Shown piece by piece: positions 43,701-54,153 of a stretch of DNA of 64,000 nucleotides; the first letter of the stretch is position 1, and every line of letters starts with the position of its first letter. The stretch covers positions 62,001 to 126,000 of the forward strand of contig CAJNOJ010000182.1 of NCBI GenBank assembly GCA_905250025.1, in the 5' to 3' direction. The notes under the pieces were generated by a model. That model saw only the letters and a program-made list of their open reading frames with translations. It made no database searches and had not been told where the DNA came from. Position numbers and translations under genes: made by a program. The stretch is from Adineta ricciae. Its lineage: Eukaryota; Rotifera; Eurotatoria; Adinetida; Adinetidae.

Positions 43701-43982
43701 CCAGATCGTCGCAGTAACGTCAGATTTGGTGTCGGATGTTTTGAACCTGATGTAAATTTCTTGTTGTGATTCTTGATCTATCGCAGACCATTCAAACTGT
43801 TTCATGTACCACCATTGGCCCACATCTGCATTCACTTTTGTCACATGCGGTAAATCAATAGGAGACCAACATTGATCAGGATTGCTTGCTGATGCAATCG
43901 TACTATCATTCGATCGTTGATAGTAGCATTTCCATCCATGGTTAAAATCAATATATGTCAAATCCTTACTGTTAGTAGTCAT
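40778..43982 (-). CDS. Sterol-glucosyltransferase-like GT1 enzyme with extra N- and C-terminal domains
   Basis: Five exons, 43234-43982, 42701-43178, 42167-42644, 41368-42094 and 40778-41309, join in phase to 987 aa. Residues ~10-160 form a beta-rich module resembling the sugar-binding domain of GH2 glycosidases ([47 protein letters not shown]). From ~240 a GT1 fold follows: [46 protein letters not shown], and the nucleotide-sugar motif [18 protein letters not shown] plus FFGDQFFWG, as in Atg26/UGT80 sterol glucosyltransferases. The last ~200 residues ([18 protein letters not shown]) recall the lipid-binding C-terminus of VPS13-type proteins. Predicted to glucosylate a sterol or related lipid at a membrane. 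Confidence 0.85.
42141..42165. repeat. (AT)n microsatellite in intron 3 of the sterol-GT gene
   Basis: 25 bases of alternating AT inside the 72-nt intron 42095-42166, beginning right after the splice donor. Confidence 0.95.
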
Positions 43983-44488
43983 AATTTCTTGATCCTGGCA
44001 GAGAGAAAAAACGTATGCAACTATATATCGATAAGATTACTTCAACACACATTTCTTTTCTCTTCCAAATAGCAACAAATAAAAAGAAAAATATTTTTTA
44101 ACGTCCCATTCAATGACATCCAATGAGTAATAGTATATATTTACCTATGTCAAAATCGGTGTTGCCTGGTGCTTTATAGACATATATATACATTTATTTA
44201 TTTTCAAGACGTATTTCTTCTGCTCTCGAGTTCATGTCTGGACGAGAAGCAAATTATTCGCAAAAGTTTGATACCAGCTAACAATTGGTTTCTTTCTTCT
44301 TCTCGTTCGTGTCATAGGCCTCTACCTCGAAATGAATGCCCTTAATGCAGCTTTTTCTGCTGATTCATTATTTATTTTCAAATCGAAGTATTTCAAATAG
44401 CTAAGACAAATACGAAAACAGTTTCTTGACGTCATTGCTATTTATTAAGTCACTTTCTAAACCCATCATTCATTGAATCATCTATCAT
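43983..44488. other. Intergenic DNA
   Basis: Promoter side of the sterol-GT-like gene and 3' flank of a GPCR. No ORF or repeat recognised. Confidence 0.5.
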
Positions 44489-45409
44489 TTATGCTGGTTG
44501 AATTGCATTTCTTCTTCTCTTATAAACATATCGAAGTACATAAAGAACTTGCTTTCGATAAGATGATGATATGGAATAATAGATGAAAAATGATGGCGAA
44601 TACGTGACATAAAGAAAAGTACTCACAACACCTAGTATACAATTTTCTATAGCGATTCTTTCCGAAGACTTGCCTGACACCGTAAGCATGACAATCGCTG
44701 AGTAAATGAAATACACTGCATATGGACCACACGAAACTAAGACGATTATGATTCGTACGAGTATAATTAATGTTAATGAACGTTGTGCCTTTCTCAGATG
44801 AGTTCTCGTACGTAATTTATAGTATATTAAAATACTCATGATTATCATAATACTTAACGGAATGACGCCATAGAAAGCTGGTATGCCGAAAAATGACGCA
44901 TATCTTGCGAAGATCGCATTATACATCGGAGTACAGCTGATACTCGTCGCAGAACGAAGGATTTCTGTTAGAATGAGGAATGGTAAGCTTTCGAAAACGA
45001 AAACAAATGTGATGAGAAACGCTACACAACGAATCCATTTTAGATTACTCATGTCCCGCCAGTGAGCTGTTCGACAGCTGACAAAGAATCGTTCGATTGA
45101 CATGAGAGAAACAATGTGAATTGAAGTCAATGATGTAACACGTAATCCGTACGATCGAATTTTACACCACGGTAAATTCATTAAAGTCGAATCAGTGTTG
45201 AACCCTACCGCTTGTATACGTGGTAATAGGCCAATATTAAGTACAAAACAATCAATAATTGATGCGTAAATCAATAAGAATGTACACGGATTGTTTCGTT
45301 TGGAAAAAAGAACAGTAATATTGATTAAATTACCGAGAAAACCAAAAGTATACAGAGGAATTCCGATATAGATCGACATATAATGTGGAATACTGATGAG
45401 AAGTGACAT
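44489..45409 (-). CDS. Class A-like GPCR
   Basis: One exon, 306 aa from the ATG at 45409 (MSLLISIPHYMSIYIGIPLY). Seven hydrophobic segments. TM1 has GFLGNLINITVLF with the conserved Asn region. TM3 ends LMSIERFFVSC, so ERF replaces DRY. The TM6 region is RSLTLIILVRIIIVLVSCGP and TM7 is LYVTYSPSFFIYYSIS. Basic C-terminus (YKRRRNAIQPA). The frame is open further upstream without an ATG, so an earlier exon cannot be excluded. Different subfamily from the receptors at 5.8/18.1 kb and 27.8-32.9 kb. Ligand unknown. Confidence 0.75.
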   Translation of the reverse strand: MSLLISIPHYMSIYIGIPLYTFGFLGNLINITVLFSKRNNPCTFLLIYASIIDCFVLNIGLLPRIQAVGFNTDSTLMNLPWCKIRSYGLRVTSLTSIHIVSLMSIERFFVSCRTAHWRDMSNLKWIRCVAFLITFVFVFESLPFLILTEILRSATSISCTPMYNAIFARYASFFGIPAFYGVIPLSIMIIMSILIYYKLRTRTHLRKAQRSLTLIILVRIIIVLVSCGPYAVYFIYSAIVMLTVSGKSSERIAIENCILGVVSTFLYVTYSPSFFIYYSISSSYRKQVLYVLRYVYKRRRNAIQPA

Positions 45410-45631
45410 GAATACGTACCGAACCTTGAAATGAAGATCTGCCACAAAGATTCTACTTTTCACCTTCTGGGATAATCTGGAAGGAAAAGAACATATAATT
45501 ATGAAAGTTCTTAGTTAAACATCGTGCCACAATAGCGTGCTATAACGTGAATATATGAGAAATCTGAAGTTATCACGAAATTGAATCTTTTATTTAGTTT
45601 CTGTAAACCTGCTGAGATATAGTAGTGAAAA

Positions 45632-45816
45632 TTAAAAATACCGTATAGTCTCGTCTGGAAAAATCATTCTCAAAAGAACCAAAGAGTAACAGTTTGCAAT
45701 GAAGCCTTCGCCAAATGAGTCGCAATTAGGAAAACCTCGAGTATTGTGATGTTCTATTAACGTTTCCATTGAATTATATGTTATTGCAGAAGTTTGTGCT
45801 TGAGCACGAGAGACTT
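45632..45816 (-). CDS. Possible terminal exon of an unknown protein
   Basis: After a good acceptor (TTTTTTTCTCTTTCAG) at 45817-45832 an open exon reads VSRAQAQTSAITYNSMETLI, then GFPNCDSFGEGFIANCYSLV and ends DETIRYF. A donor at about 45915 with a short open stretch upstream could be the preceding exon, but I found no convincing start. Family not recognised; it may be a fragment. Confidence 0.3.
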
Positions 45817-45832
45817 CTGAAAGAGAAAAAAA

Positions 45833-46195
45833 TGACATTTTTGTGAGATTTGGATTGTTGTAATATCTCAAACAGAGATCGACAGCTCCGACTCCGGAAA
45901 CTGACACTCTTTTACCTGGAGTACAGATAGAGTTGATTTTTTCTCACAAGCTCGATTCGCTGTCAAAGTATCTTATGATTATTGGAAGAAGACAGTAACG
46001 GACAACATCTACAAATAGACAATCCTGGATAAACACACAGAGAAAGAAGAAATTTATAAAGTAAATGGTGTGGAAGGTGATTGTTGATTATTTATTGAAC
46101 TTTTCGATCTATCGAACGTGTAATCAAAGCTCTGGACACTTTGAGCTTCTGAAGTTTTCCATTTCAAGATGCAAATGACTATTTATTATAGAAAA
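45833..46195. other. Intergenic DNA
   Basis: Between the uncertain exon and the BAHD gene; may include an upstream exon near 45916-45960. Nothing else seen. Confidence 0.3.
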
Positions 46196-47656
46196 TCATC
46201 GGTTTGACTTTCCAGAATATCTTCGAAAATCTGAGTTCTTTTCCAATCGATCCATTTCGTTCACTTCTAGTCCTAAGAAGACGTCAATACTTCCATCATC
46301 TTCTTCCGTTGAAAGTAATATCGCTGCACCATTAAACTTCACATCCGGTGGTAAGATAATTCGACATGCACAAACATCACTTTCGAATTCAGAGCCTGTA
46401 TACATTCCCATTTTATTCCATGCAGAAATCGTAAAGTCTGTTGTTTCGGAATGCCAAGTCGGTCGTATCTTTGCTTTATCCTTCTGACAGACAATCCAAG
46501 CCAAAGTCGTTCGAATATCATAACTTGTATTCTCTTCAATTGATTTATGAGCTCGACTTGCGATTGAACTGAGACTATCAACATTCAGTACATCATTCAG
46601 CATCATTTCGGAATAGGAGAGCATAATTGCATTTCCGAAATAACTTGTAGGAATGGATGGCTGAACCAAACGTGGACGAGTATTAGTTGAAATGTAGAGT
46701 TTGCTTTGTAACGATGTCGAGGATGCTGAATGATAACGCGCGAGCATGACATGCTGAAAAAGATGGGCGGTAAGAACTTCAAATGTTGATAGATAACGAA
46801 TATCAGATGAAAGATGAGCAGTCGCATTAGATTTCATTCGCTGCAGTTCATCATGTGAAAATCGAAATACTTTGACAACTGTTTGTTTTGTTAGTAACGA
46901 AGTATCGGGAATTTCTTCATTGTATGCAAGACTTCTTCGATTATCAAAACCAGGATTCGAAGTTTGTAATTGTTGAATTTCTTCGTCAGTTGGTTCGAGA
47001 AATGATCGTTGATGACAGACGTCTGGTTGATAGTTTTCATCTCTGTACAGTTGTCGCCAGTGATCAATAAGTTGGAAATACGAATGTGCATCAGCAATTT
47101 GATGATTCAGTGATACGCCGAGTGCTACACTTCCACATGAAAATCGTGTATGACGAATATGAAGTAAATGATCTGGATGGAAGGAATTGATCAGTTGAAG
47201 TGATTCAGGTATTTTCTTCGTATCAGTATACTTGTCGACTGTGACTGGTAAATCACTTAAAGGAATATTGACCAATGTCGAAACGAACAAAATTCCACCT
47301 TTGTTTTCTTCGTATTCAAGAGATACTCGATTATCAGTATCGAATACATTGAACGTACCATTTAATAAAGGATAAAACTTTAACAAAAGCTGTAAACTTG
47401 ATGTCAACCTTTCTACATTCATAAAGATTTCATTAACTTCTTGTTTGAAGAGTGACCATTGCTGAATGTCATAAAAATAGATGCAACTAATTGTGCTACT
47501 TGAAGGTATAATCCAATCATTGGGAGATAGTTTCAATGATGTAAACGAATTAGATTTGATGATCTTTGATGATATAATTTGTACTAAATAGGGCGAAGAG
47601 TGTTAATATTTCGTGCTACGTTTTCTTGCCTACTTACGATCGATGTTCTCACTCAT
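46196..47656 (-). CDS. BAHD-family acyltransferase
   Basis: Two exons, 47638-47656 (19 nt: MSENID plus one base) and 46196-47583, intron 54 nt, 468 aa. The tiny first exon is supported by phase and by the typical BAHD N-terminus it creates (LQIISSKIIKSNSFTSLKLS). NHQIADAHSY carries the catalytic HxxxD motif at about residue 170. The usual C-terminal DFGWG motif is not recognisable; the region reads TTDFTISAWNKMGMYTGSEF. BAHD enzymes use acyl-CoA to acylate alcohols or amines and are known mainly from plants and fungi. In an animal genome this suggests horizontal transfer. Substrate unknown; probably cytosolic. Confidence 0.85.
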
Positions 47657-48126
47657 TTCTGTGTGAATACATTTCGCTATGTTATCAGTGCGTTATTCGT
47701 TTTCAGTTATTTCGTAATAACGCAAACTTGACTCATTTACTTCTAGCGTTCGATAAAGAAACAAACAAACAAACAAACAAATTGAGACTTTTGAAACAGA
47801 ATGTATTGACATGAATGACACATTCACGATTTGATTGTGTATTTTAATTAATGATTTGGTCACATATACGTATAGCACACGAGTGTGCTACCTACGTCAT
47901 ACTATTGTGAATGGTTGATGACATATACAAGTATCTGCCTTCGACTGTGCTCCTACTCTTGTTCTATTCTCTTTCTCTGTGTTCTTTTTTTTCTTTTGGG
48001 CCTTGACCCTTCTCACTTGAACAGAATGACTGAATACGCACGCTTTTGCAATCATTGTACACTCTTTTTTTCCTCATCTGCTGGCAACACATCATTCGTT
48101 CACTGGCTATTTTTTATAATGATATA
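47657..48126. other. Divergent intergenic region
   Basis: Separates the minus-strand BAHD gene from a plus-strand F-box gene and should contain both promoters. Includes an ACAAACAAACAAACAAAC run near 47761-47779. Confidence 0.5.
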
Positions 48127-49080
48127 ATGTCAGTTTTTCGTTTGACGATGAACAGTACAATTGAAACCTTTCCAAATGAACTATTCATTGAACTATTTGG
48201 TTATCTCAGTGCGTATGATTTGTATGGAGCATTTTATAACTTAAATTCTCGTTTGAATCTTCTCATAAACTCCTTCCAACATCTTCATTTAACTCTTGAA
48301 GAAGACTGGGACAATCGACCACGAACGACTCCGTTTTTCTCATCACGTGTCCGCATATTGACTGTCAATCATGACGAAGAGATCGATTTATCTGCGTACA
48401 AAAATCTCCGTTCATTAAAGTTATCGCGGCCGACAGAAGCTCAATGTAATGTTATTCAACCGTACGTGCTACCCTATCTCGAATGTTTATCCATATCGAA
48501 TTTTTTCTTTTCTGACCATACACAACAGTTAAGTCGTCTGATATTTTCTCCTGCCTTTCCTCATTTACGTTCTTGTCAAATCGATCGAATAACGTTCGAT
48601 GACAATCATATGAATTCATCGTTGTCACTTCGACATTTGACTATTACGCCTTCAACATGGAAAGTAAACAACTATGAACATATATTTTCTTCGTGTCCTA
48701 ATTTAACGCATATACGAATCATTCGTTTACGAGATTTATCCTTTAAATTGCCTTCAGCATGTTCAGTTCCGGCCCAACAGTCCATTTCTTCTCTTTACGT
48801 TCGATTTTATTCACTTGGTAGTGATTGGTATGAACATATGCAATGGTTATTAACCATTCTACCGCACTTAGAAACTTTTCAGTTAATTATCGATCAAAAT
48901 GAATTTACCGCGAATTTCTCATTTGATTTATTCACTCGTTTATTAACAACCTACGTACCCAATTTAGTTCATTTACGAATCAAACTTCCGTTGACTCTTG
49001 ACTTTTCAAAACATGCTCATCGTATCGAACAACTACATTCCTTGTTTCCTAAAGTCCAATTTTCTCATTTTAGCAAGTAA
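48127..49080 (+). CDS. F-box protein with degenerate LRR-like region
   Basis: Single exon, 317 aa from the ATG at 48127 (MSVFRLTMNSTIE); a second ATG at 48148 would give MNSTIETFPNELF. An F-box-like N-terminus, IETFPNELFIELFGYLSAYD followed by LYGAFYNLNSRLNLLI, is the pattern common in bdelloid genes. The rest has irregular LxxLxL repeats (YKNLRSLKLSRP, LECLSISNFF, LRHLTITP, LTHIRIIRLRDL). Probably an SCF ubiquitin-ligase adaptor; substrate unknown. Confidence 0.75.
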   Translation: MSVFRLTMNSTIETFPNELFIELFGYLSAYDLYGAFYNLNSRLNLLINSFQHLHLTLEEDWDNRPRTTPFFSSRVRILTVNHDEEIDLSAYKNLRSLKLSRPTEAQCNVIQPYVLPYLECLSISNFFFSDHTQQLSRLIFSPAFPHLRSCQIDRITFDDNHMNSSLSLRHLTITPSTWKVNNYEHIFSSCPNLTHIRIIRLRDLSFKLPSACSVPAQQSISSLYVRFYSLGSDWYEHMQWLLTILPHLETFQLIIDQNEFTANFSFDLFTRLLTTYVPNLVHLRIKLPLTLDFSKHAHRIEQLHSLFPKVQFSHFSK

Positions 49081-49654
49081 AATTCAAATCCGTATCGGAA
49101 TATTGTATCAAATTCTATGATGAGCGTGTAAGTTCATTGGAGAATCTTTGTAACGAAACTTTGTCTTTATCATTTACGACCAATTAAAGAAATTTTAGCC
49201 TTGAAGGGTAAGAGTCATAGCATAATTTCGAAGAGAAACATCATCTCAAGGATTCTCTTGTAATTAATATGAATAGCAAAAGTAGATTTAAAGATAATCG
49301 TTGTTGTTCGAAAGGAGAATAAATGACCTTGTAAAGTTTGTTTTATTTGGTCAAAATCTCAACAAGTGGTAAACAAAACAAATCGAAGGTGTTCATTGTG
49401 TGAGACTCATGACTGAATTAAGGCTAAAAAGATTTCCTTTCTTCTGCTCGACGTATTTCAACATTGTACTAGAACAGCGAATCGTGTTAACGCTTCTATT
49501 GACTTCTTCATTCAAAATGAAACAATAACCTTCAGAAGATGCAAGAGTGTACTTTTTTAAATTTCATAGACTTCTTAATTGTGATTGTAGATAATTCTAT
49601 TGATAATATGAGTATAATTTGTATACTTTTCAAATTTAATTCATAAACATACAC
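49081..49654. other. Intergenic DNA (convergent genes)
   Basis: 3' flanks of two convergent genes. AT-rich; nothing recognised. Confidence 0.5.
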
Positions 49655-50739
49655 TCAATTATTAGAAGAATCTATATACACGAAACGAATTGCTATGCGC
49701 CCATGTATCTTCTTATCGACTTTCTTCTTCTTCTTCTTCTTTCGTTCATCTTTCATCAATTGTCGTTCTCTCTCCACTGGATCAATCATAAATCCATATT
49801 TCAATACATCCATGACAATAACAAATAGAAACACCACAACAATAGCCGCAATTGCTATTGATGCAAATGACTTTCCTAGCGCTTTCTTCACTACCAACGA
49901 TTTACTTTCATGTTCACAGTAAACACCTGAATATACCGTTGGATCCACACAATGACATTGCCAGGATAACTCCGATGATCTGCAAGCGCCTCGGTTTTCG
50001 CAGGTTATGTTTGTGCACATGTTCGAAACTAATTCACAATTTAATCCTTCATAGCCTTGTCGACACAAACAGACGAATGTTGTTTTATTATCAATCGCAA
50101 TACTGTCTTGAATACATTTACCATCATGCCTTAAAATAATCAATAGATATATGGTGTTCCTATCATTCGAAACCATCTTTCTTCTTACCAGCAAGTATCG
50201 TTCTTACAATCTCGATTATCATTTTCACAGTTATAACCCGAATACTCATCGGATAAACATTGACAATGATATCCTAATGGGTAAGATGAGTTCGATATGC
50301 ATTCAGCATTATTTTCGCATGGCTCCATGGATATGCACTTGTCGTTTGTAACGTTACAATAACTACCTATATAATTCGGATCGGGACATTTGTTAATAAT
50401 TAGTTGAATGTCCATCGTCGTGGTGGTCTGTTGAGTTGACTGAATCGTCGTTGGATAACACGTTGCATTATCAAAATTTTCGAGCACTTCCATGGGCAAC
50501 TCGCAATCAAACAGATGTACTTCGATAGTTGATTCATTTCCACAGACAAAGATGGAGAAATTATACCATTCAATCAGATTCGCAAAGTCAACATCATCGA
50601 TTTCGATTGAAAGATTTACTTGAGTGAGGATGAGATATACTAAATTAGATAATTCCACAAGAAAAATATTTCTCTCCCGTACTGTTAGCAATAACTTACG
50701 GTTCACGAGCAGAAGCAACGATACCGATCGAGAGAACAT
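49655..50739 (-). CDS. EGF-repeat type I membrane protein
   Basis: Three exons, 50700-50739, 50189-50639 and 49655-50129, join in phase to 321 aa. Exon 1 and the start of exon 2 form a signal peptide (MFSRSVSLLLLVNLYLIL). A ~100-residue ectodomain with a Thr-rich linker precedes three EGF-like modules, each with the C-x-C...GY..C spacing: CENNAEC...CQCLSDEYSGYNC, CWHDGKC...CLCRQGYEGLNC and CENRGAC...CHCVDPTVYSGVYC. Then comes a TM segment (FASIAIAAIVVVFLFVIVMD) and a short basic tail with a poly-Lys run encoded by a TTC repeat tract. A surface adhesion or receptor role is likely; partner unknown. Confidence 0.85.
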
Positions 50740-50918
50740 CTTCGAGATGAATAAGAAAATGTTTATTTTTGTTTTCTATTTAACTATGTGATTCAGTGAT
50801 GAATAATTTAGTATTTATTGAAATCAAATCACAATGCGATAGAATATTCTCGTAAAGTTTACTCAATTTTTATCGTTTAAATTGAACGTGCTTCTCGATC
50901 TAAGTGAAGTCAATTCTT

Positions 50919-52065
50919 TTATATACTCGTATTCATTTTCATAAGTAAATATATCACAAATATTAAGCCATAGAGAAGCATCGATATTCCTGGAAGCTCT
51001 CCCATTGCATTCGTTGTTGTCTGTTCTAATAGTTTGATCACAAGATCAGGTTGACTAGTAATGAACCCATCAACCTGAACTTTTCGATGGAAAAAGTCGA
51101 TTAATTCTTTGAAATTTCCTTTGTATGTATCATATCGAAATGTCCACGGATAGACAGCAAGTTGATACTTATGAGCCAACGAAGTTAAATTTGTCATATC
51201 GATGATCGAACCATTCGAATCAAAATTCACTAATAATTCCATGTTTGGTGCAATTCCTTGCACTATCCAAGATAAATTTTGTAAACCTTGTTCACTTCGA
51301 TAGAAATCGTAGTCACTCGAAGATTCATTCAACCAATTCCATGTCAATAAGGCAACTAGACGTAAACGACTACCGTGATTCTTGCGTATATGTATCAATT
51401 CTTCAATATGGAACGTTTGTATGACAATTGGATCAGTTAATTCAGTTAGATTGTAAGCAGCTAATGTTGAAAGTAAAATTTCTGAGATCGATCGATTATA
51501 TTGTGAATGGTATTCCGGATTTTTAATTTCGATAAGCAATTGATACTGTTGATTTGTTGATCGACGCAAACCAAGAAGTAATTCAAGTGTTTCATTCAAT
51601 GTCGAGAGAGAAAATGGGATTGACGATGAAGAAGGAAATCGAGATGGATAAACTTGAGTATTGGTAAATGGTATAGTACGCTCATGAATGGTTAATCGAC
51701 GTAACTCAGCGAGATCAAAATCAATCACATAATGATATCCATCTGACCGATTTCGATTTGGATACAAATTACCAACGTTACTGACTGCATTCAAGTAAAG
51801 ATCTGTATATAAAATCACAAGAGTTGACAGAGATAGGAAATTCTATGAATTTACCGTGAACAACGAGCAATTGATTGTCTCGACTAAGACATACATCGAT
51901 TTCAATCATATCGGAATGCAAGGCGTGCCCCATAGATTGAGTCTCTAGCGTCAATTCAGGTAAATACGCTGAACCACGATGCCCAATCACTAACGGACGT
52001 TCGATCGTCTGATAGATTTTCGAGAGAAAAAACGCAATAAGAAAGATCTTCAACATCTTGATCAC
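50919..52065 (-). CDS. Glycerophosphodiester phosphodiesterase (GDPD) family protein
   Basis: Exons 51855-52065 and 50919-51802, intron 52 nt, 364 aa. Signal peptide MIKMLKIFLIAFFLSKIYQT. The catalytic core begins RPLVIGHRGSAYLPELT (HRG motif), with MIEIDVCLSRDNQLLVVHD giving the Glu/Asp metal ligands and the second His; VHD is created by the splice join. LLIEIKNPE and VDGFITSQPDLVIKLL are further GDPD motifs. The C-terminus is hydrophobic (ISMLLYGLIFVIYLLMKM), either a TM segment or a GPI-anchor signal. These enzymes cleave glycerophosphodiesters to glycerol-3-phosphate and an alcohol. Probably extracellular and membrane-anchored. Confidence 0.9.
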
Positions 52066-52098
52066 AAGCGCTTTATTAATAATGATTCCTGGTGTTGC

Positions 52099-52105
52099 TT
52101 TTATA
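52099..52105 (-). promoter_or_regulatory. TATA box of the GDPD gene
   Basis: TATAAAA on the minus strand, 34-40 bases upstream of the ATG at 52065. Such closeness implies a very short 5' leader, or use of the second ATG at 52056. Confidence 0.45.
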
Positions 52106-52516
52106 GCTTTGTCTTATCATGACAACACCGTTTTCAATTGATTGTAAAACTCTTCAAAAACGCATACGAATACCAGGAATTCTTGTTTTGTCGGAAAAGA
52201 ACTACGTATGTTACACTTTATCCTTGAGAAAGATGTCATCTTGAATATAAGTACATAAACTAATTGCAGGATACAAACGGTTGCCTTGTGCATATAGTTC
52301 GATTAGCATGACCTTTCTAAAGCGACAGACTTTTCTTATCGATTGAAAAGTCGATCATGAAATATCTTGTACCTCATTAGAAAATTGTTTTTCGCGACAT
52401 GATTAATTTCGATAATGAGTAAGAAAACTGATTGGTTTTATCTAATCGAATCCACGTACGAATAAACAAACGGTTCGTCGAAGGTCAAAAAAATAACTAG
52501 AAAGTACATCGTGCAA
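52106..52516. other. Divergent intergenic region
   Basis: Between the minus-strand GDPD gene and a plus-strand F-box gene. No further element recognised. Confidence 0.5.
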
Positions 52517-54001
52517 ATGTTTGTTTCAACACTAGAAACGTTACCAGATGAAATCTTATTGATTATCTTTCAATATTTTAATGACATTTATTTTCTATTC
52601 CACACATTTCTTGGTTTAAACCAACGTTTCAATCATATTCTGCTCGATAAACAAATATATTTACTCGCTAAACTTATCAATATAAAAAAGCATGATCGAA
52701 ATTTTTCTCGATATTCGAATTCAGAGTTATTCAAAACCATTACTCACCAATTATCATCGGCGAATAAACTAACGAAGAAATCTCGATTACAACAATGTTT
52801 TCGAGCATTAGTTCAATACCATTTGCAAGAACAGTATGTTCAAATGAAATCACATGTGGAGCAAAACATCTCCCATCATAAATCGATTCGATTCGATCTG
52901 TCCTCTCAGCAACGAACGCAGCACGATGCGGAACTTAAGAAAACATTTGAGAATCTTCATAATCCATTTCAAAAACCGATTCTCAGGCAAATTCAAACAC
53001 TCGTGCACGCCCAGGGCGCATCACTTGAATACAATGAACACGAACAAGCTGGATTTTATTTTGCCGATGATTTTCGCGAGCTCGTTTTCTCATCGTCATC
53101 AATATTGGCTTCGCAAATCTTTCAAACCTTATTCATCTCGAATCCTTCACTATTGAAATACCCATGCTATGGTGGCGGACATCGTTTCAGTATTTACGAG
53201 TATCTTGTCTACTCGATTTACTATTCAACGTTAAGACATCAACGGGGCTATCAAGCATTGAGTGAATTGATACTCTTCGCAACACAGTGTCAGAAATATG
53301 AATCTGATGATGAGATTTGGCTCGAGAAAACGATAATGATTATCTTGGATGTTCTTTCAAAAAGTCGGCGAGTTCCGGTCGGTGAAGTTCTCATTTATGC
53401 AACTCAGCTGGAAATATTGAAAATACTTTTGAATGAATATCGAACGCTGGCTCGAAAGAAACGATCTGACGGAGAATTGATAAGTCAGTTCAAGTATATT
53501 CTGGATAGTTTGATCGAAAACAATCGATTAGACATTATACTCCTAATTTATCGAGATATCGATTTTTTTCAAAAGCTTTTCCACGACGTCAGACAATTTG
53601 TGAGTATTATGTTAGAGAACCAATTGCGAAGAAAGTTATTTCATCGACTTATCAAGGACAAACTTGCCGAGGTTTGGTTGATCAATGAAGAGTGCATATT
53701 TTTACTACTCGAGAAAAAAGACCGCCGATTGATCGAACAATTTCTACAATCATCTCCGTCATCAATTCATCAATTAGATAAAGATGGAAACAATCTGCTA
53801 CTTTTCACCTGTCTGAAAGTTGCAGGTCGCCGATATCGATTGGTTGAACTGCTCATTCAAATAGGATGTGATCCTCAGCAAGAAAATTCGCATGGTATGA
53901 ACTTTTATCATGCATTACATTTGCACAAAAATCGATGGTTATTACACAATTTAATTAAACGCACGTCAATTAATGTTCCTGATAGAATAGAACAGATATA
54001 A
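52517..54001 (+). CDS. F-box protein with helical and ankyrin-like C-terminal region
   Basis: Single exon, 494 aa from the ATG at 52517 (MFVSTLETLPDEILLIIFQY). An F-box-like motif occupies residues ~1-45 (ETLPDEILLIIFQYFNDIYF...LNQRFNHILLDK). A long helical middle follows. Near residues 420-485 two ankyrin-like units appear (HQLDKDGNNLLLFTCLKVAG; LVELLIQIGCDPQQENSHGM). Probably a ubiquitin-ligase adaptor; the middle region is not recognised. Confidence 0.7.
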   Translation: MFVSTLETLPDEILLIIFQYFNDIYFLFHTFLGLNQRFNHILLDKQIYLLAKLINIKKHDRNFSRYSNSELFKTITHQLSSANKLTKKSRLQQCFRALVQYHLQEQYVQMKSHVEQNISHHKSIRFDLSSQQRTQHDAELKKTFENLHNPFQKPILRQIQTLVHAQGASLEYNEHEQAGFYFADDFRELVFSSSSILASQIFQTLFISNPSLLKYPCYGGGHRFSIYEYLVYSIYYSTLRHQRGYQALSELILFATQCQKYESDDEIWLEKTIMIILDVLSKSRRVPVGEVLIYATQLEILKILLNEYRTLARKKRSDGELISQFKYILDSLIENNRLDIILLIYRDIDFFQKLFHDVRQFVSIMLENQLRRKLFHRLIKDKLAEVWLINEECIFLLLEKKDRRLIEQFLQSSPSSIHQLDKDGNNLLLFTCLKVAGRRYRLVELLIQIGCDPQQENSHGMNFYHALHLHKNRWLLHNLIKRTSINVPDRIEQI

Positions 54002-54153
54002 ATTGCCAAAACGAACCTACCACGTCGTCGTGATGCTCGTAGTAGGGTTTATAGAGTAGTGAATGTGAAAGCTGTGATGTTATATTTAAAAACAATAGAA
54101 TCAGCGTAGAATCAATATACTAAAGAAGAAAATGCCTGAATTTACATGTCAAG

